Assembly (NCBI GenBank): GCA_965203505.1
Contig: OZ241880.1
Location: 558,001-622,000, forward strand
Reading direction: 5' to 3'
Source: Bin127 sp965203505
Lineage (GTDB): Bacteria > Chloroflexota > Dehalococcoidia > Lucifugimonadales > Lucifugimonadaceae
DNA length: 64,000 bases
The translations under genes were made by a program, and so were the position numbers. Positions 17,794-27,339 of this stretch are shown here, one piece after another. The notes below the pieces were generated by a model. It was not told the origin of the DNA and did no database searches. It saw only the letters and a list, made by a program, of their open reading frames with translations. How positions within the stretch are numbered: position 1 is the stretch's first letter; every line of letters starts with the position of its first letter.

Positions 17794-17866
17794 CTAGGCG
17801 AGAAGAGATGCGTTTGTGTTTAACTTACCAACGAACGCGATGAATCTGGCAGATGGAGTTAGTCCG

Positions 17867-18355
17867 ATGAACGAACTGGGTAATCGAGCGCAAGCCGTTG
17901 CGGCATTGTTGAAGGACGCTGGGCAGACCATCGGCGTCTCAGAGTCGTCAGGCGGTGGATTGATCTCGGCGTGTCTGCTGGCAGTCCCGGGTGCGTCCGC
18001 GTATTTCATCGGCGGCGCGGTCACGTATACCCGAACTTCGCATCGGGGATTCCTACAGGTACCAGACGATGCGCTGCACGGCATAAGATCGTCGACCGAA
18101 GAGTACGCGCTTACGAACGCTCGTGTGGTGCGGGAGCGTCTGGGCACGACTTGGGGATTGGCAGAAACGGGAGCCAGCGGACCCACCGGGAACCGCTATG
18201 GCGACGCTGCTGGTCACACCTGTATCGCCGTCACAGGGCCGGTGGAGCGAACCATCACGCTCGAAACTGGAGACTCGGACCGCGAAAGGAACATGTGGGC
18301 GTTCGTCGACGCTGCGCTTGGTCAGTTGGAAGAATGCCTCAGAGAGGCTGGGTGA
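17867..18355 (+). CDS. CinA C-terminal-domain protein (NMN amidohydrolase-like)
   Basis: A 162-aa stand-alone CinA_C domain, the module that in PncC deamidates nicotinamide mononucleotide. Signature stretches are VSESSGGGLISACLLAVPGAS, FIGGAVTYT, and AETGASGPTGNRYGDAAG near residue 100. The MoCF-like N-terminal domain of full CinA is absent, as in PncC. ATG 17867 is chosen because the conserved domain starts just after it; an in-frame ATG at 17816 would add 17 weak residues. Biochemical activity is inferred from family. Confidence 0.82.
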   Translation: MNELGNRAQAVAALLKDAGQTIGVSESSGGGLISACLLAVPGASAYFIGGAVTYTRTSHRGFLQVPDDALHGIRSSTEEYALTNARVVRERLGTTWGLAETGASGPTGNRYGDAAGHTCIAVTGPVERTITLETGDSDRERNMWAFVDAALGQLEECLREAG

Positions 18356-18382
18356 TCTACGAATTACAGCTGCCAAGATGAT

Positions 18383-18874
18383 TTAACGCCATTGCTTTGG
18401 ACGTTGGTTGTCCTTCGCCAATCGAGCTGTCTCCTCAATTCTTCGCTTCCGAGTAGGAGCGCGTTTCGCGGTTGAAATCCACTCCAATATGGCTCGTTTG
18501 ACCCATCTTGGAAACGCTTCGAAGTTTCGTTCCGATCCTTGATGCGTGGCGAACGCCTCAGCCAGGTCTCGGGGCACCTCCAAGTTCTCGACGGCGTCGA
18601 GCGCGTTCCAAGTTCCATCTGATTTCGCGGTCTGAACTTTAGCCAATCCCGCCTCGTGCATCATGCCAGCATCGATCAGTTTTGCGATTCGCTCTTTGTT
18701 TGATCTCGACCAACCAGATCCTTTGCGACGGGGAGCGAACCATAGCATCGAACGATCTTCGTCCAACCCCCTGGTACGACTGTCCACCCAGCCGAAACAC
18801 AACGCTTCCTCGACCGAGGCATCGTAACCGACGGACGGTTGGCGACTCGCCTTTTTGAAAGTAACCAACCACAC
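18383..18874 (-). CDS. YdeI/OmpD-associated family protein; conserved N-terminus extends upstream without a standard start
   Basis: From GTG 18874 the frame encodes 163 aa with the YdeI hallmark SVEEALCFGWVDSRTRGLDE and FAPRRKGSGWSRSN. The same frame stays open upstream to a stop at 19127-19129. That stretch still reads like the family's N-terminus (APENSVQCEARQEW, then RAWLAKNH), but it contains no ATG, GTG or TTG. Either an ATT near 18997 is used, the start codon has mutated, or translation now begins at the internal GTG and yields a clipped protein. Related Escherichia coli YdeI is linked to stress and peptide resistance; the function here is unknown. Confidence 0.75.
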   Translation of the reverse strand: MWLVTFKKASRQPSVGYDASVEEALCFGWVDSRTRGLDEDRSMLWFAPRRKGSGWSRSNKERIAKLIDAGMMHEAGLAKVQTAKSDGTWNALDAVENLEVPRDLAEAFATHQGSERNFEAFPRWVKRAILEWISTAKRAPTRKRRIEETARLAKDNQRPKQWR

Positions 18875-19249
18875 GCCTTCGTGACACTCGTGATTTTTCG
18901 CGAGCCATGCGCGCCACTCTTGTCTGGCCTCGCATTGAACGGAGTTTTCTGGTGCGTTCGTGATCCTAAAAACCTCCTTGTATTCCCGAATACTAATGGA
19001 GAGGGAAGGAGCAGCCGGCGTTAAGTCATCTGGTGCCTCACCTGTTCTTTGAACGGCCGTTGATTTCGGTGGGTTCGTCGAAGTTTCCTTATTGAAAGAC
19101 GATGCGGTTGTTTTGAAGACGGCTTTTCAGGCGTTTTTGCATTCATTTCGCGCCGAATCATACTGAATCAGCTAGTTGGTAATTCGTAGACTAATCAGCG
19201 CGTAGCGTACCGCGGGTGCGATTCTGATTACAAACTAGGTTTTCTTGCC

Positions 19250-19957
19250 GTGCCAAGCACCAATACGCCAGATCTGAAGTCCCAAGAAGAAGATCGACCA
19301 AACATCTTCAAACGGACCGAAAACCACGTGCAGGGACGGGTCCTGAAGGGCCTTCTCGAACTCGTGCCATTGCTGGTGACGGTGGTCGCTATTTTTTGGC
19401 TGGTAGGTTTCACCGAGGGAGTGAGGGATTGGCCGTTCATCGACGGCACGATTTTGGACCGTCCCGGCATCGGCCTTTTGATTTTGGGTATCGTTTTCTA
19501 CCTTGTCGGATTGCTAGCGCTTTTTGGTGCTGGGCAGTTGATTCTCAACGGTGTGCACCGGCTGATGAATTTCATTCCCGTGGTTCGCACACTTTACGGT
19601 GTGACAGAGCAGGCGATGGCTTCGGTGGGATCAAGCGCCAACTTCAGCCGCGTGGTGTTCATTGAGTGGCCACGAGATGGCATGATGGCGATGGGGTTCG
19701 TGACCGGTAGAGCAAGGGCACCAGACAGAGCAGAGGACCTAGTCTCCGTCTATGTGCCGACGGTGCCGAATCCGACATCAGGTAACATGGCATTCGTCCT
19801 GGAAGACGACGTCGTGGAAACGGATATGTCGGTCGAAGATGCGATGAAACTCATCTTTTCGGGAGGTATCGTCCTACCGGCTTCGATCTCGATGGCGCGA
19901 ATGCCGAGGCCGCCGAGAACGGAAGATAGTTTCGTCGGCAAATACGTACGCGATTGA
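19250..19957 (+). CDS. DUF502 family membrane protein
   Basis: A 235-aa protein. Two membrane spans (about residues 36-60 and 77-100) are followed by the DUF502 core: HRLMNFIPVVRTLYGVTEQ, VVFIEWPRDGMMAMGFVTG, VYVPTVPNPTSGNM, and the C-terminal MKLIFSGGIVLP. The N-terminus GRVLKGLLELVPLLVTV is typical. GTG 19250 is the first usable codon of the open frame. The cellular role of DUF502 is not established. It stands alone upstream of the signalling operon. Confidence 0.85.
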   Translation: MPSTNTPDLKSQEEDRPNIFKRTENHVQGRVLKGLLELVPLLVTVVAIFWLVGFTEGVRDWPFIDGTILDRPGIGLLILGIVFYLVGLLALFGAGQLILNGVHRLMNFIPVVRTLYGVTEQAMASVGSSANFSRVVFIEWPRDGMMAMGFVTGRARAPDRAEDLVSVYVPTVPNPTSGNMAFVLEDDVVETDMSVEDAMKLIFSGGIVLPASISMARMPRPPRTEDSFVGKYVRD

Positions 19958-20084
19958 AATGGGGAAGCTCCCGGAAATGGCGGCTCTGGGCAGTGGGCAC
20001 GCTAAAATTGGCGTTTGGTGGCTGAATCAGCCATATGCTTTGATGTAACCTAATGTACCCAAGCCTGAAGGGGGTATTGCTCTG

Positions 20085-20426
20085 ATGGAGATAAACACTG
20101 AAAGAGTGGGCAACGCGTTAATCGTGATGCCTAGCGAAAACCGGGTAGACGGAACCAACGCTCGCGATTTCCAAGTAGGTTTGGAAGCCGCAATCGAAGA
20201 AAGCGATCGCGCCGTCATCTTCGATGCCGAAACGCTTACTTACATCAGTAGTGCGGGGTTACGGGCAATACTGCTTGTGGTGAAATCGATCAATCGTCAA
20301 GGCGGCAAGTTCGCAGTTTGCTCGTTATCAGAGCCGATTCGGGAGATTTTCTCGATCAGCGGGTTTGACAACATTATCCCGATCGAATCTTCGCGAGATG
20401 CAGCGCTGTCAGCGGTTCAAAGCTGA
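20085..20426 (+). CDS. STAS-domain anti-sigma factor antagonist
   Basis: A 113-aa single STAS domain of the SpoIIAA/RsbV type. The phosphorylatable Ser lies in YISSAGLRAIL (Ser55/Ser56), the normal position. In a partner-switching circuit the unphosphorylated form binds the Ser/Thr kinase-type ATPase (here at 21692), and a PP2C phosphatase (here at 20525) resets it. All three parts sit together in order. A near-perfect inverted repeat tggctgaatcagcca at 20019-20033 lies 52 bases upstream and might be an operator. Confidence 0.9.
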   Translation: MEINTERVGNALIVMPSENRVDGTNARDFQVGLEAAIEESDRAVIFDAETLTYISSAGLRAILLVVKSINRQGGKFAVCSLSEPIREIFSISGFDNIIPIESSRDAALSAVQS

Positions 20427-20524
20427 ACGTTCAACATCTCTCCTGCGACGTCATCGCTGGTAGCGGTCCCGTTGTATTTCGATACTCGCTGGGTTCGCGG
20501 GATGTCGTCTAGCTGTAGCACGTA

Positions 20525-21682
20525 ATGCCCAAAGCCACAAAAAAAATCTTGGTTGTTGACGACGAGCCCGATCTCGAACCGCTCGTGCTCCAAAGAATGC
20601 GCCGGCAGATCAGGCGCGGCGAGTACGAGTTTGTCTTCGCTCACGACGGTGTTGAAGCGTTGGAAATGTTGACCGAAGACAAGGAGATCGACATGGTCGT
20701 CTCCGACATCAACATGCCTCGGATGGACGGTCTGACGCTGCTCCAGCAGATCCAGGACGTCAGCCCTGATATCCGCGCCATCATCATTTCTGCATACGGC
20801 GACATGGAAAACATCCGGACGGCGATGAATCGTGGCGCCTTTGACTTCGTAACCAAGCCGCTCGATTTTCAAGACTTGCGGCTTACGATACAGCGAACTT
20901 TGCAGCATTTGGACGAGTGGCGCGATGCCCTTCAATCGCGAGACAAACTCGTCGCGCTGCAAAACGAACTCGACGTAGCGAACAATATCCAACAATCGGT
21001 CCTGCCGGCGAGTTTTCCTGAAAGCAACGAATACGAAATTTACGGATCGATGCAACCCGCACGCAATGTTGGCGGGGATTTCTTCGATGTTCAGATATTG
21101 CGTGACGGCAAAATCGGCCTCGCCATAGCCGATGTCTCTGATAAGGGTATGCCGGCAGCCCTTTTCATGATGTCCAGCAGAATGTTGCTGAAAGGCGCTG
21201 GACAGAGGTTCGAGCATCCCGGCGAGGCGCTTGAAGAAGTGAACAATTTGCTTGATGCGGAGAACGAAGCGGCGATGTTCGTCACGCTGTTTTATTCGAT
21301 TTTCGATCCTCGGAATTCAGAATTCTGCTACGCCAACGGAGGCCACAACGAACCGATAATCGTACACCCGGACGGCAGCACCACCATCATCGAGCCGACT
21401 GGCGGCACTGCACTTGGGATATTGCCGGGGATCCCCTATCACGAAGAGACGATCGTCCTCGAACCTGGCGACACAGTGATTCTTTATACCGACGGCATCA
21501 CTGAAGCGTTTAACTCCCAAGGCGAACTTTTCGGGATGGATCGGCTGTGCGAGATCTTCCGCGAGCGCCAGCCGACGAGTGCGCAAGAAGCAAGCACGAT
21601 CGTGTTTGATGCAGTCAATGAATTTGCGGGCGATGAACCGCAGTCAGACGATCAGGCTTGCTTGGTTTTCAGGCGAAACTAA
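20525..21682 (+). CDS. Response regulator fused to a SpoIIE/RsbU-type PP2C phosphatase
   Basis: A 385-aa two-domain protein. Residues 7-125 are a CheY-like receiver with the acidic pair in VVDDEPD, phosphoacceptor Asp61 (VVSDINMPRMDG) and Lys111 (FVTKPLDF). A helical linker (about 130-158) leads to a PP2C domain with GGDFFD (183-188), IADVSDKGMPAALFM (from 201), ANGGHNEP, YTDGITEAF and SDDQACLV, so the metal-binding Asp residues are present. Phosphorylation by the histidine kinase at 23403 would be expected to control dephosphorylation of the STAS protein. This pathway is inferred from gene order and domains. Confidence 0.93.
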   Translation: MPKATKKILVVDDEPDLEPLVLQRMRRQIRRGEYEFVFAHDGVEALEMLTEDKEIDMVVSDINMPRMDGLTLLQQIQDVSPDIRAIIISAYGDMENIRTAMNRGAFDFVTKPLDFQDLRLTIQRTLQHLDEWRDALQSRDKLVALQNELDVANNIQQSVLPASFPESNEYEIYGSMQPARNVGGDFFDVQILRDGKIGLAIADVSDKGMPAALFMMSSRMLLKGAGQRFEHPGEALEEVNNLLDAENEAAMFVTLFYSIFDPRNSEFCYANGGHNEPIIVHPDGSTTIIEPTGGTALGILPGIPYHEETIVLEPGDTVILYTDGITEAFNSQGELFGMDRLCEIFRERQPTSAQEASTIVFDAVNEFAGDEPQSDDQACLVFRRN

Positions 21683-21691
21683 CGACCTAGG

Positions 21692-22111
21692 ATGAGCGTC
21701 AAAGCGTCAGTTGAGATGAAGCCCGAGTTAGACGAACTCGGTGCCATCCAAGAAGCCATCGGAACCATTTCCGAACAGGCGGATTGGACCCCAGATCTGA
21801 CGTTTCAGATTGAATTGATCTTGGAAGAACTTTGCATTAATGTGATCAATCACGGCGAAGTCGACGGTTCGCAGCCGATCCGGGTCGAAATTGAATCTGG
21901 GTCAGATCTGATCAAGATCGAAATCTCTGACAACGGAAAAGCATTCGATCCCACCAAAGACGTGAATTCACCGGCCCCAATCACGTCCATCGAAGACAGC
22001 AGCATCGGTGGTTGGGGAGTCCATTTGGCGCAAGTGTTCTCTGACGAAATGCACTACGAGAGAATTGGAGATACGAACTGTTTGACCCTCGTTAAACGGA
22101 GGGCTAGTTGA
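21692..22111 (+). CDS. Anti-sigma-type serine/threonine kinase (RsbW-like ATPase)
   Basis: A 139-aa HATPase_c_2 domain. The N box is ILEELCINVINHGE, the G1 box ISDNGKAFDPTK and the G2 region SIGGWGVHLAQ. Such proteins phosphorylate STAS antagonists and sequester a sigma factor or other target. No sigma factor gene is adjacent, so the final output is unknown. It begins nine bases after the phosphatase stop, and its own stop overlaps the TTG of the next gene. Confidence 0.9.
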   Translation: MSVKASVEMKPELDELGAIQEAIGTISEQADWTPDLTFQIELILEELCINVINHGEVDGSQPIRVEIESGSDLIKIEISDNGKAFDPTKDVNSPAPITSIEDSSIGGWGVHLAQVFSDEMHYERIGDTNCLTLVKRRAS

Positions 22112-23406
22112 CGATTACCATCCCTGGATCCCGTGTTTCAGGGTTGGCCGCAATCTGCGCGGCGGTTGCAATCGCGACACTCGCTTCATCAATTGGGTGT
22201 GCCGACGGGGCACAATCAGTCGACATCTCGGGAACTAGCGAACCCGCACCTGGTACCGGCTCATCCGGGGACCTAACCGGGCTGGGCGGGATCGCCGAGA
22301 ACAACCGCAACGGTATATCCGACGACGCGATACTCTTCGGCCAATCCGCCGCATTCAGCGGACCCGCATCCGAATTGGGACTTGGGATGCGTGCAGGTAT
22401 TCTCGCTGCCTTCAACGAGGTCAACGCGCGCGGAGGTGTTCACGGCCGCCGCCTCGAACTAACGTTCCGGGATGACGCGTACGAACCGGAAGCTGCAATT
22501 GCAAACACCGCCGCACTAGTTGACGAAGAAAAAGTGTTCGCGTTAGTTGGTGCGGTCGGGACGCCGACCTCCCGATCGGCTGTGCCCGTGGCGCAAGCCC
22601 GTGGCGCGCCTTACGTCGCGCCGTTCACCGGTGCCGAATTCCTCCGGAGTCCTGTTTATCAACACATCCTGAACGTGCGCGCCTCGTACTACCAAGAGAC
22701 GGCCGAAATGGTGAAACGCCTGATGGAAGATCTTGGCATCACGCGCATCGCCGTAATGTTCCAAGACGACTCATTTGGACGGGCGGGTTACCAAGGCGTG
22801 AAAATCGCGTTGCAAGCGGAAGGAATGGAGCCCGTCGCCATCGGCATATATCCTCGCAACACCAAGGCAATCAAAACTGCTTTGTTAGACCTTCAGCAGG
22901 GCGAGCCTGAAGCGGTAATCATGATCGGCGCATACGAGCCCGTCGCGCACCTGATCTCTTGGGCGCGCCATACCGATTTCAACCCGGAATTTATGACGGT
23001 CTCTTTTGTTGGCAGCAACGCTCTCGCACGGGAACTGGGCGAGTACGGCGAAGGTGTCTACGTGACTCAGGTCGTCCCGTTTCCGTGGGATGACTCGATC
23101 CCGATCGTCGCTGACTACCAAAACGCGCTCGCAGAGTTTGCACCCGAGGAGGAACCGGGGTTTGTCTCTCTTGAGGGATATATCGCCGGTCGCTTCGTGA
23201 TTGAGGTGACCGAAAGATGCGGTCGAGATGTTGATCGCGAGTGTTTTCTCCAAAATCTCCGAAACGGCGATATCTTCGACCTCGGCGGTTTCGAACTAGG
23301 ATTCGGCCCAGAAGACAGTCAAGGGTCCAACGAAGTATTTTTGACCGTGATCGGTGCTGATGGCAACTACCATCCGATCGATGTAATGATGGACACAACT
23401 CAGTGA
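22108..23406 (+). CDS. Periplasmic-binding lipoprotein, branched-chain amino acid (LivK) type, signalling operon member
   Basis: A 432-aa protein. The N-terminal hydrophobic segment ends in a lipobox-like SIGC with Cys31, so it is probably a membrane-anchored lipoprotein. Type I binding-protein fold: ILFGQSAAFSGPASELG near the start, GVHGRRLELTFRDDAYEPEAA, then GAVGTPTSRSAVPVAQ. Start TTG 22108 overlaps the previous stop. There is no permease or ATPase nearby. Its position between the ATPase and the histidine kinase, with overlaps on both sides, suggests it presents a ligand to the kinase rather than feeding an importer. The ligand is unknown (amino acids, amides and urea are used by relatives). 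Confidence 0.88.
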   Translation: MTITIPGSRVSGLAAICAAVAIATLASSIGCADGAQSVDISGTSEPAPGTGSSGDLTGLGGIAENNRNGISDDAILFGQSAAFSGPASELGLGMRAGILAAFNEVNARGGVHGRRLELTFRDDAYEPEAAIANTAALVDEEKVFALVGAVGTPTSRSAVPVAQARGAPYVAPFTGAEFLRSPVYQHILNVRASYYQETAEMVKRLMEDLGITRIAVMFQDDSFGRAGYQGVKIALQAEGMEPVAIGIYPRNTKAIKTALLDLQQGEPEAVIMIGAYEPVAHLISWARHTDFNPEFMTVSFVGSNALARELGEYGEGVYVTQVVPFPWDDSIPIVADYQNALAEFAPEEEPGFVSLEGYIAGRFVIEVTERCGRDVDRECFLQNLRNGDIFDLGGFELGFGPEDSQGSNEVFLTVIGADGNYHPIDVMMDTTQ

Positions 23407-25586
23407 TCTCGCGAGCAAGGTCTTTGTTAGAAGGCCGATTCCGCCTCTCGGCGCAAATGTACGCCGGGATCGGCGGAGCGGTTGTTTTGACGCTGAGTGC
23501 GAGTTTGGTTGCATGGCTTTCTTTCGATCAGATCGGCCAAGCGACTAATCGCGTCAAGGATGAGAGCGTACCAGAGATGGTCGCTTCTTTCGGCATCGCC
23601 CAGTACACGGGAGTGTTGGCAGCGGCGGCTCCGCGCCTGACATCGGCGGTCACAATGAGTGAGTTCGAGCAAGTTGTCGCCGAAATAGAAGCGACCGAAT
23701 CGTTGTTCGAGCAGCAATTTGGTTCTCTAGCTTCGGCGGGTGAGGGTGGCGACAGACTGGACCGCATCCGACAACTTGCGGATCGGTTGACACAAAACAT
23801 CGAGACCATAAAATCCGAAAAACAGGAATTATTGGACCTGGACAAGCAAACAACGTCCATAAGCATTGAACTGACAATTTTGCAGCAGCGATTGGACGAG
23901 ATCCTCATCCCCGCCATTGACGACCAGCTCTTCTACACGATGACCGGGTACAGCGAGCTTGGGGAATCGCCCGTATCGGCGAATGAGCACTTTTCGGAAT
24001 CCGAGTTTTATCGATACCGAAACGTCGCCGATTTGCAGGCCGCTTCCAACACCGCGACTCAATTGCTGGCGAGCGCATTCACGGTTTCAGATGCGGCATT
24101 TATCGAACCGTTGCGCGAACGTGCAGAGGCAGCCCGTAGTCGCATCGAACGTAGCCTCTCGGTTCTCCAAGGCACTGAATACGTGCTGGTCATCTCTCAA
24201 TTCTTCGATCGCTTATTCGAAGTTTCGTTGGGCGACGAGGGTGGGTTCGAACTGTTGGCGAGAGAACACGAATTGACCGCTCAGCAACAGACGTTGCTTG
24301 ACCAGAACCGTGAAATAGCGATAAGGCTGGTTGAGGAAGTAGACGGCTTGGTAAAAGCAGCCGAATTCAGCGTCGCCGTCGAATCGGACGCGTCACAGCA
24401 ATCGATATTGCAGGGCCGCCTGTTCCTGGTCGCCATCAGCATTGTCAGCGTCGTGGGTGCATTCTTGATTACGTGGCTGTTCGTCGGCAAAGTGCTGTTG
24501 CGTCGAATACAGACGCTCTCCAACCGCATGCTTCGGATGGCTGGAGGGGACCTCGAGACAGAGGTCGAGATTAGGGGGCGCGATGAAGTCGCCGAAATGG
24601 CCGGCGCGCTGGAGGTTTTCCGTCAACACGCTCTCGAGGTGCAACGTCTGAACTTGGTGGAACAGCTTGCTGAAGAACTGCAAGGTAAGAACGACCAACT
24701 CGAACGGGTTCTCGACGATCTTCAGAATGCCCAGGACCAGATCATCATGCAAGGCAAGTTGGCGGCCCTGGGTGAACTCACAGCGGGTGTTGCGCACGAA
24801 ATCAGGAACCCGTTGAACTTCGTGAACAATTTCTCGGAAGCCTCTGAAGAGTTGCTCGAGGAGTTGAAAGAGATCATCGAAGAGAGCGCGGACGACATAG
24901 ATGACGAGCAGTTGGAGTTGATCGAAGAGATCTCCGGCGATTTGGTCGGAAACTTGGTTCGAATCAAGTCTCATGGTGATCGGGCTAACCGCATAGTGCA
25001 CGGCATGCTCGCCATGGGACGCGAATCCACTGATCTACAGGAAACCGACCTTAATGCCTTGGTCGACGAGTACGCTCAACTCGCGTACCACAGTGGTCGC
25101 GCGACGGATCCGGATATGAACATCGAGATCAAGGCGGACTTTGATCCCCAAGTTCCGACGATCCAGGCGATCTCACAAGATTTGGGTCGCGTTTTCCTGA
25201 ATCTGGTTACTAATTCGTGGCATGCGACCGAGGACAAACGAAATGCAATGCGGGAAGAGGACCCCCAAGCGGCCAATTCGTACATGCCCGGATTGCAGAT
25301 CTCGACCAAATTGCTCGGTGATGAGATTGAGATCAGATTCCGCGACAACGGAACGGGTATGCCCCCGGATGTGGTCGAGAGGATTTTCAACCCGTTTTTC
25401 ACGACTAAAGCGACCAACCGCGGAACCGGTTTGGGCTTGTCTTTGTCGAACGACATAGTTAGAAGCCATGGTGGAAACATAAGAGTGGAAACCGAACCGG
25501 GTGAATTTACCGAATTCATCATTACTCTGCCCACCTCGAACCCGACACCTTTAGAGGCTACTCCGGAGCCTCTCGTAGCCGACTAG
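23403..25586 (+). CDS. Membrane-bound sensor histidine kinase (TorS-like N-terminus)
   Basis: A 727-aa kinase. The first span is about residues 22-42, a large periplasmic helical domain runs to about 335, and a second span (LFLVAISIVSVVGAFLITWLF) is followed by HAMP (MLRMAGGDLETEVEIRGRDE), a coiled coil, the dimerisation H-box GVAHEIRNPLN with His465, and an HATPase domain with N box (LVTNSWHAT), DNGTGMP and GTGLGLSLS. The helical periplasmic domain resembles that of TorS, which reads its ligand through a separate periplasmic binding protein; the preceding gene encodes such a protein. GTG 23403 overlaps its stop. The expected target is the receiver-phosphatase at 20525. Confidence 0.93.
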   Translation: MISRARSLLEGRFRLSAQMYAGIGGAVVLTLSASLVAWLSFDQIGQATNRVKDESVPEMVASFGIAQYTGVLAAAAPRLTSAVTMSEFEQVVAEIEATESLFEQQFGSLASAGEGGDRLDRIRQLADRLTQNIETIKSEKQELLDLDKQTTSISIELTILQQRLDEILIPAIDDQLFYTMTGYSELGESPVSANEHFSESEFYRYRNVADLQAASNTATQLLASAFTVSDAAFIEPLRERAEAARSRIERSLSVLQGTEYVLVISQFFDRLFEVSLGDEGGFELLAREHELTAQQQTLLDQNREIAIRLVEEVDGLVKAAEFSVAVESDASQQSILQGRLFLVAISIVSVVGAFLITWLFVGKVLLRRIQTLSNRMLRMAGGDLETEVEIRGRDEVAEMAGALEVFRQHALEVQRLNLVEQLAEELQGKNDQLERVLDDLQNAQDQIIMQGKLAALGELTAGVAHEIRNPLNFVNNFSEASEELLEELKEIIEESADDIDDEQLELIEEISGDLVGNLVRIKSHGDRANRIVHGMLAMGRESTDLQETDLNALVDEYAQLAYHSGRATDPDMNIEIKADFDPQVPTIQAISQDLGRVFLNLVTNSWHATEDKRNAMREEDPQAANSYMPGLQISTKLLGDEIEIRFRDNGTGMPPDVVERIFNPFFTTKATNRGTGLGLSLSNDIVRSHGGNIRVETEPGEFTEFIITLPTSNPTPLEATPEPLVAD

Positions 25587-25734
25587 GGTTTTGGTCGGGA
25601 AATCTGCTGTTACCCTCGGTGGCATTTGGGTTTGGTTTCCACGCGCTCAACAACTGACACGTGGCTTGCCGTTCCAGACGGGAGACGCTTCGAAATCCAT
25701 TGATTCGCCCATTGGATTCTTCATATCGTGAAAG

Positions 25735-25893
25735 GTGCGTTGGAAGATTGTTGATCGCTTGGAGCTGGAACTGAGAGAAGAAACCAAAAAGGCATTGGCA
25801 GCTCTCGGCGCTCTGCTGGTTGTGACTGTTGGGGCGTTGACCGCCCTTTACCTGGCGTTGTCGGAGATGATCCGAACGATTGACGTGGATTGA
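25735..25893 (+). CDS. Small single-span membrane protein, 52 aa
   Basis: Start GTG 25735. A charged helix (DRLELELREETKKALAAL) leads to a hydrophobic span (LLVVTVGALTALYLAL) and a short tail ending before the ammonium transporter gene, which is on the other strand. It resembles many unclassified small membrane proteins. No strong ribosome site is seen, so the start and even the gene are uncertain. Confidence 0.4.
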   Translation: MRWKIVDRLELELREETKKALAALGALLVVTVGALTALYLALSEMIRTIDVD

Positions 25894-25929
25894 CGCGTGG
25901 TACTGCGGCTCTCAGTCATCCAGGCTTGA

Positions 25930-27339
25930 TCAATCGTCGTCGTATGCATCTGGCATCAACACGAATTCCGGATATGCTTCGATTCCGAGTTCGCCAGCGT
26001 CTTGGCCTAACTCTTCGACCTGCCTAGAGACTCGGATACCGATGGGCGACAGGGCGAGTCCTTTCCAGACGAGGAACGAAACGGCGAACGTGAATGCGCC
26101 GATGGCTAGAATGCCGATCAATTGGGTAAGAATGTCGGCACCGGCCGCGATGCAGGCGGCAAGGGTACCCCAAATACCGGCGATCAAGTGAGCTGGTATC
26201 GCGCCGACGACATCGTCTAGCTTCAACTTTTCGAAGAGTTTTATGCCGGCGGTACACAGCACTCCGCCGATTGCACCGATGATGACCGCCCAGTAGTGGT
26301 CGGTGAAATCCGGGCCTGCAGTAATCGAGACCAATCCTGCGATGGCCCCGTTCAAACCTGCGATCAGATCCATGCGGCCGAGTATGAATCTGGATACTGC
26401 GAGCGCAGCCATGACTCCTGCAGCGGCGGCCAGGTTGGTGTTTACCATTACATGGCTCATCGCGGCGGCGTCTGCCGCGGTGCCCAATGCGAGTTGCGAG
26501 CCGGCGTTGAAGCCGAACCATCCGAACCACAAGATGAACACGCCGAGGGTAACCGCAACGACGTTAGACGGCGGCGTTGAGCGCGGTGTGCCGTCACGTC
26601 GGAATTTGCCGAGTCTGGGGCCGAGAATGAGAACACCGGCCAACGCTGCCCAGCCGCCGGTGCTGTGTACGATGGTCGAACCGGCGAAATCTTGAAATTC
26701 GAGTTGATCCAACCAACCGCCGCCCCAAGTCCAGGCTCCGACGATCGGATATAGGAATGCGGTAAGTATCAGCGTGAAGAGGAAGAACGGCCACATCTTG
26801 ACTCGTTCTGCCAGCGCCCCGGATACGATGGACGCGGCCGTGGCTACGAAGACCATCTGGAAAAACCAGTCGGACATCGTCGAATAGCCGGGGCTGGCGA
26901 GGTTGACTTCCGAACTGGTGTCGCCTTCAACCAAGGCGATGTCTTGTGCCGAGGGGCCATACATCAGTTTGATGGAGCCGATGAAGTCGCCTACCTCGAC
27001 ATACATCAGGTTGTATCCGATGAAGTAAAACGCCAAGCCTGCGATCGAATAGATGCCGATGTTTTTCATACAGATCATCGACGCGTTTTTGGTGCGGACC
27101 GAGCCCGCCTCCAGCATCGTGAATCCGGCGCACATCCACATTACCAAGGCGCCCCAGATCAGAAATGAAAACGTGTTTAGGACAAATAAGGTCTCGTCGC
27201 CCGATTGAGCAAAGTTGACGCTAGGTTCTCCCACGAACCATGCGGGCACTGCCAGAAAACCGCCTAAAGCGAACAGCGGTATTTTGCGAAACTGACCTAC
27301 GACGAAAGCGAATGCGCCGCGTGATTTCACCTGCGTCAT
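25930..27339 (-). CDS. amt: Ammonium transporter (Amt/Rh family)
   Basis: A 469-aa membrane channel for ammonium. The start ATG 27339 gives a signal-like first segment (IPLFALGGFLAVPAWF) and then the Amt core: ALVMWMCAGFTMLEAGSVRTKN, GAWTWGGGWL, FAGSTIVHSTGGWAALAG (first pore His), VGAIPAHLIAGIWGT (second conserved His). Frame extension to 27543 reads repeat sequence and is rejected. No GlnB-type gene lies beside it, which would be the common partner. Confidence 0.93.
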   Translation of the reverse strand: MTQVKSRGAFAFVVGQFRKIPLFALGGFLAVPAWFVGEPSVNFAQSGDETLFVLNTFSFLIWGALVMWMCAGFTMLEAGSVRTKNASMICMKNIGIYSIAGLAFYFIGYNLMYVEVGDFIGSIKLMYGPSAQDIALVEGDTSSEVNLASPGYSTMSDWFFQMVFVATAASIVSGALAERVKMWPFFLFTLILTAFLYPIVGAWTWGGGWLDQLEFQDFAGSTIVHSTGGWAALAGVLILGPRLGKFRRDGTPRSTPPSNVVAVTLGVFILWFGWFGFNAGSQLALGTAADAAAMSHVMVNTNLAAAAGVMAALAVSRFILGRMDLIAGLNGAIAGLVSITAGPDFTDHYWAVIIGAIGGVLCTAGIKLFEKLKLDDVVGAIPAHLIAGIWGTLAACIAAGADILTQLIGILAIGAFTFAVSFLVWKGLALSPIGIRVSRQVEELGQDAGELGIEAYPEFVLMPDAYDDD

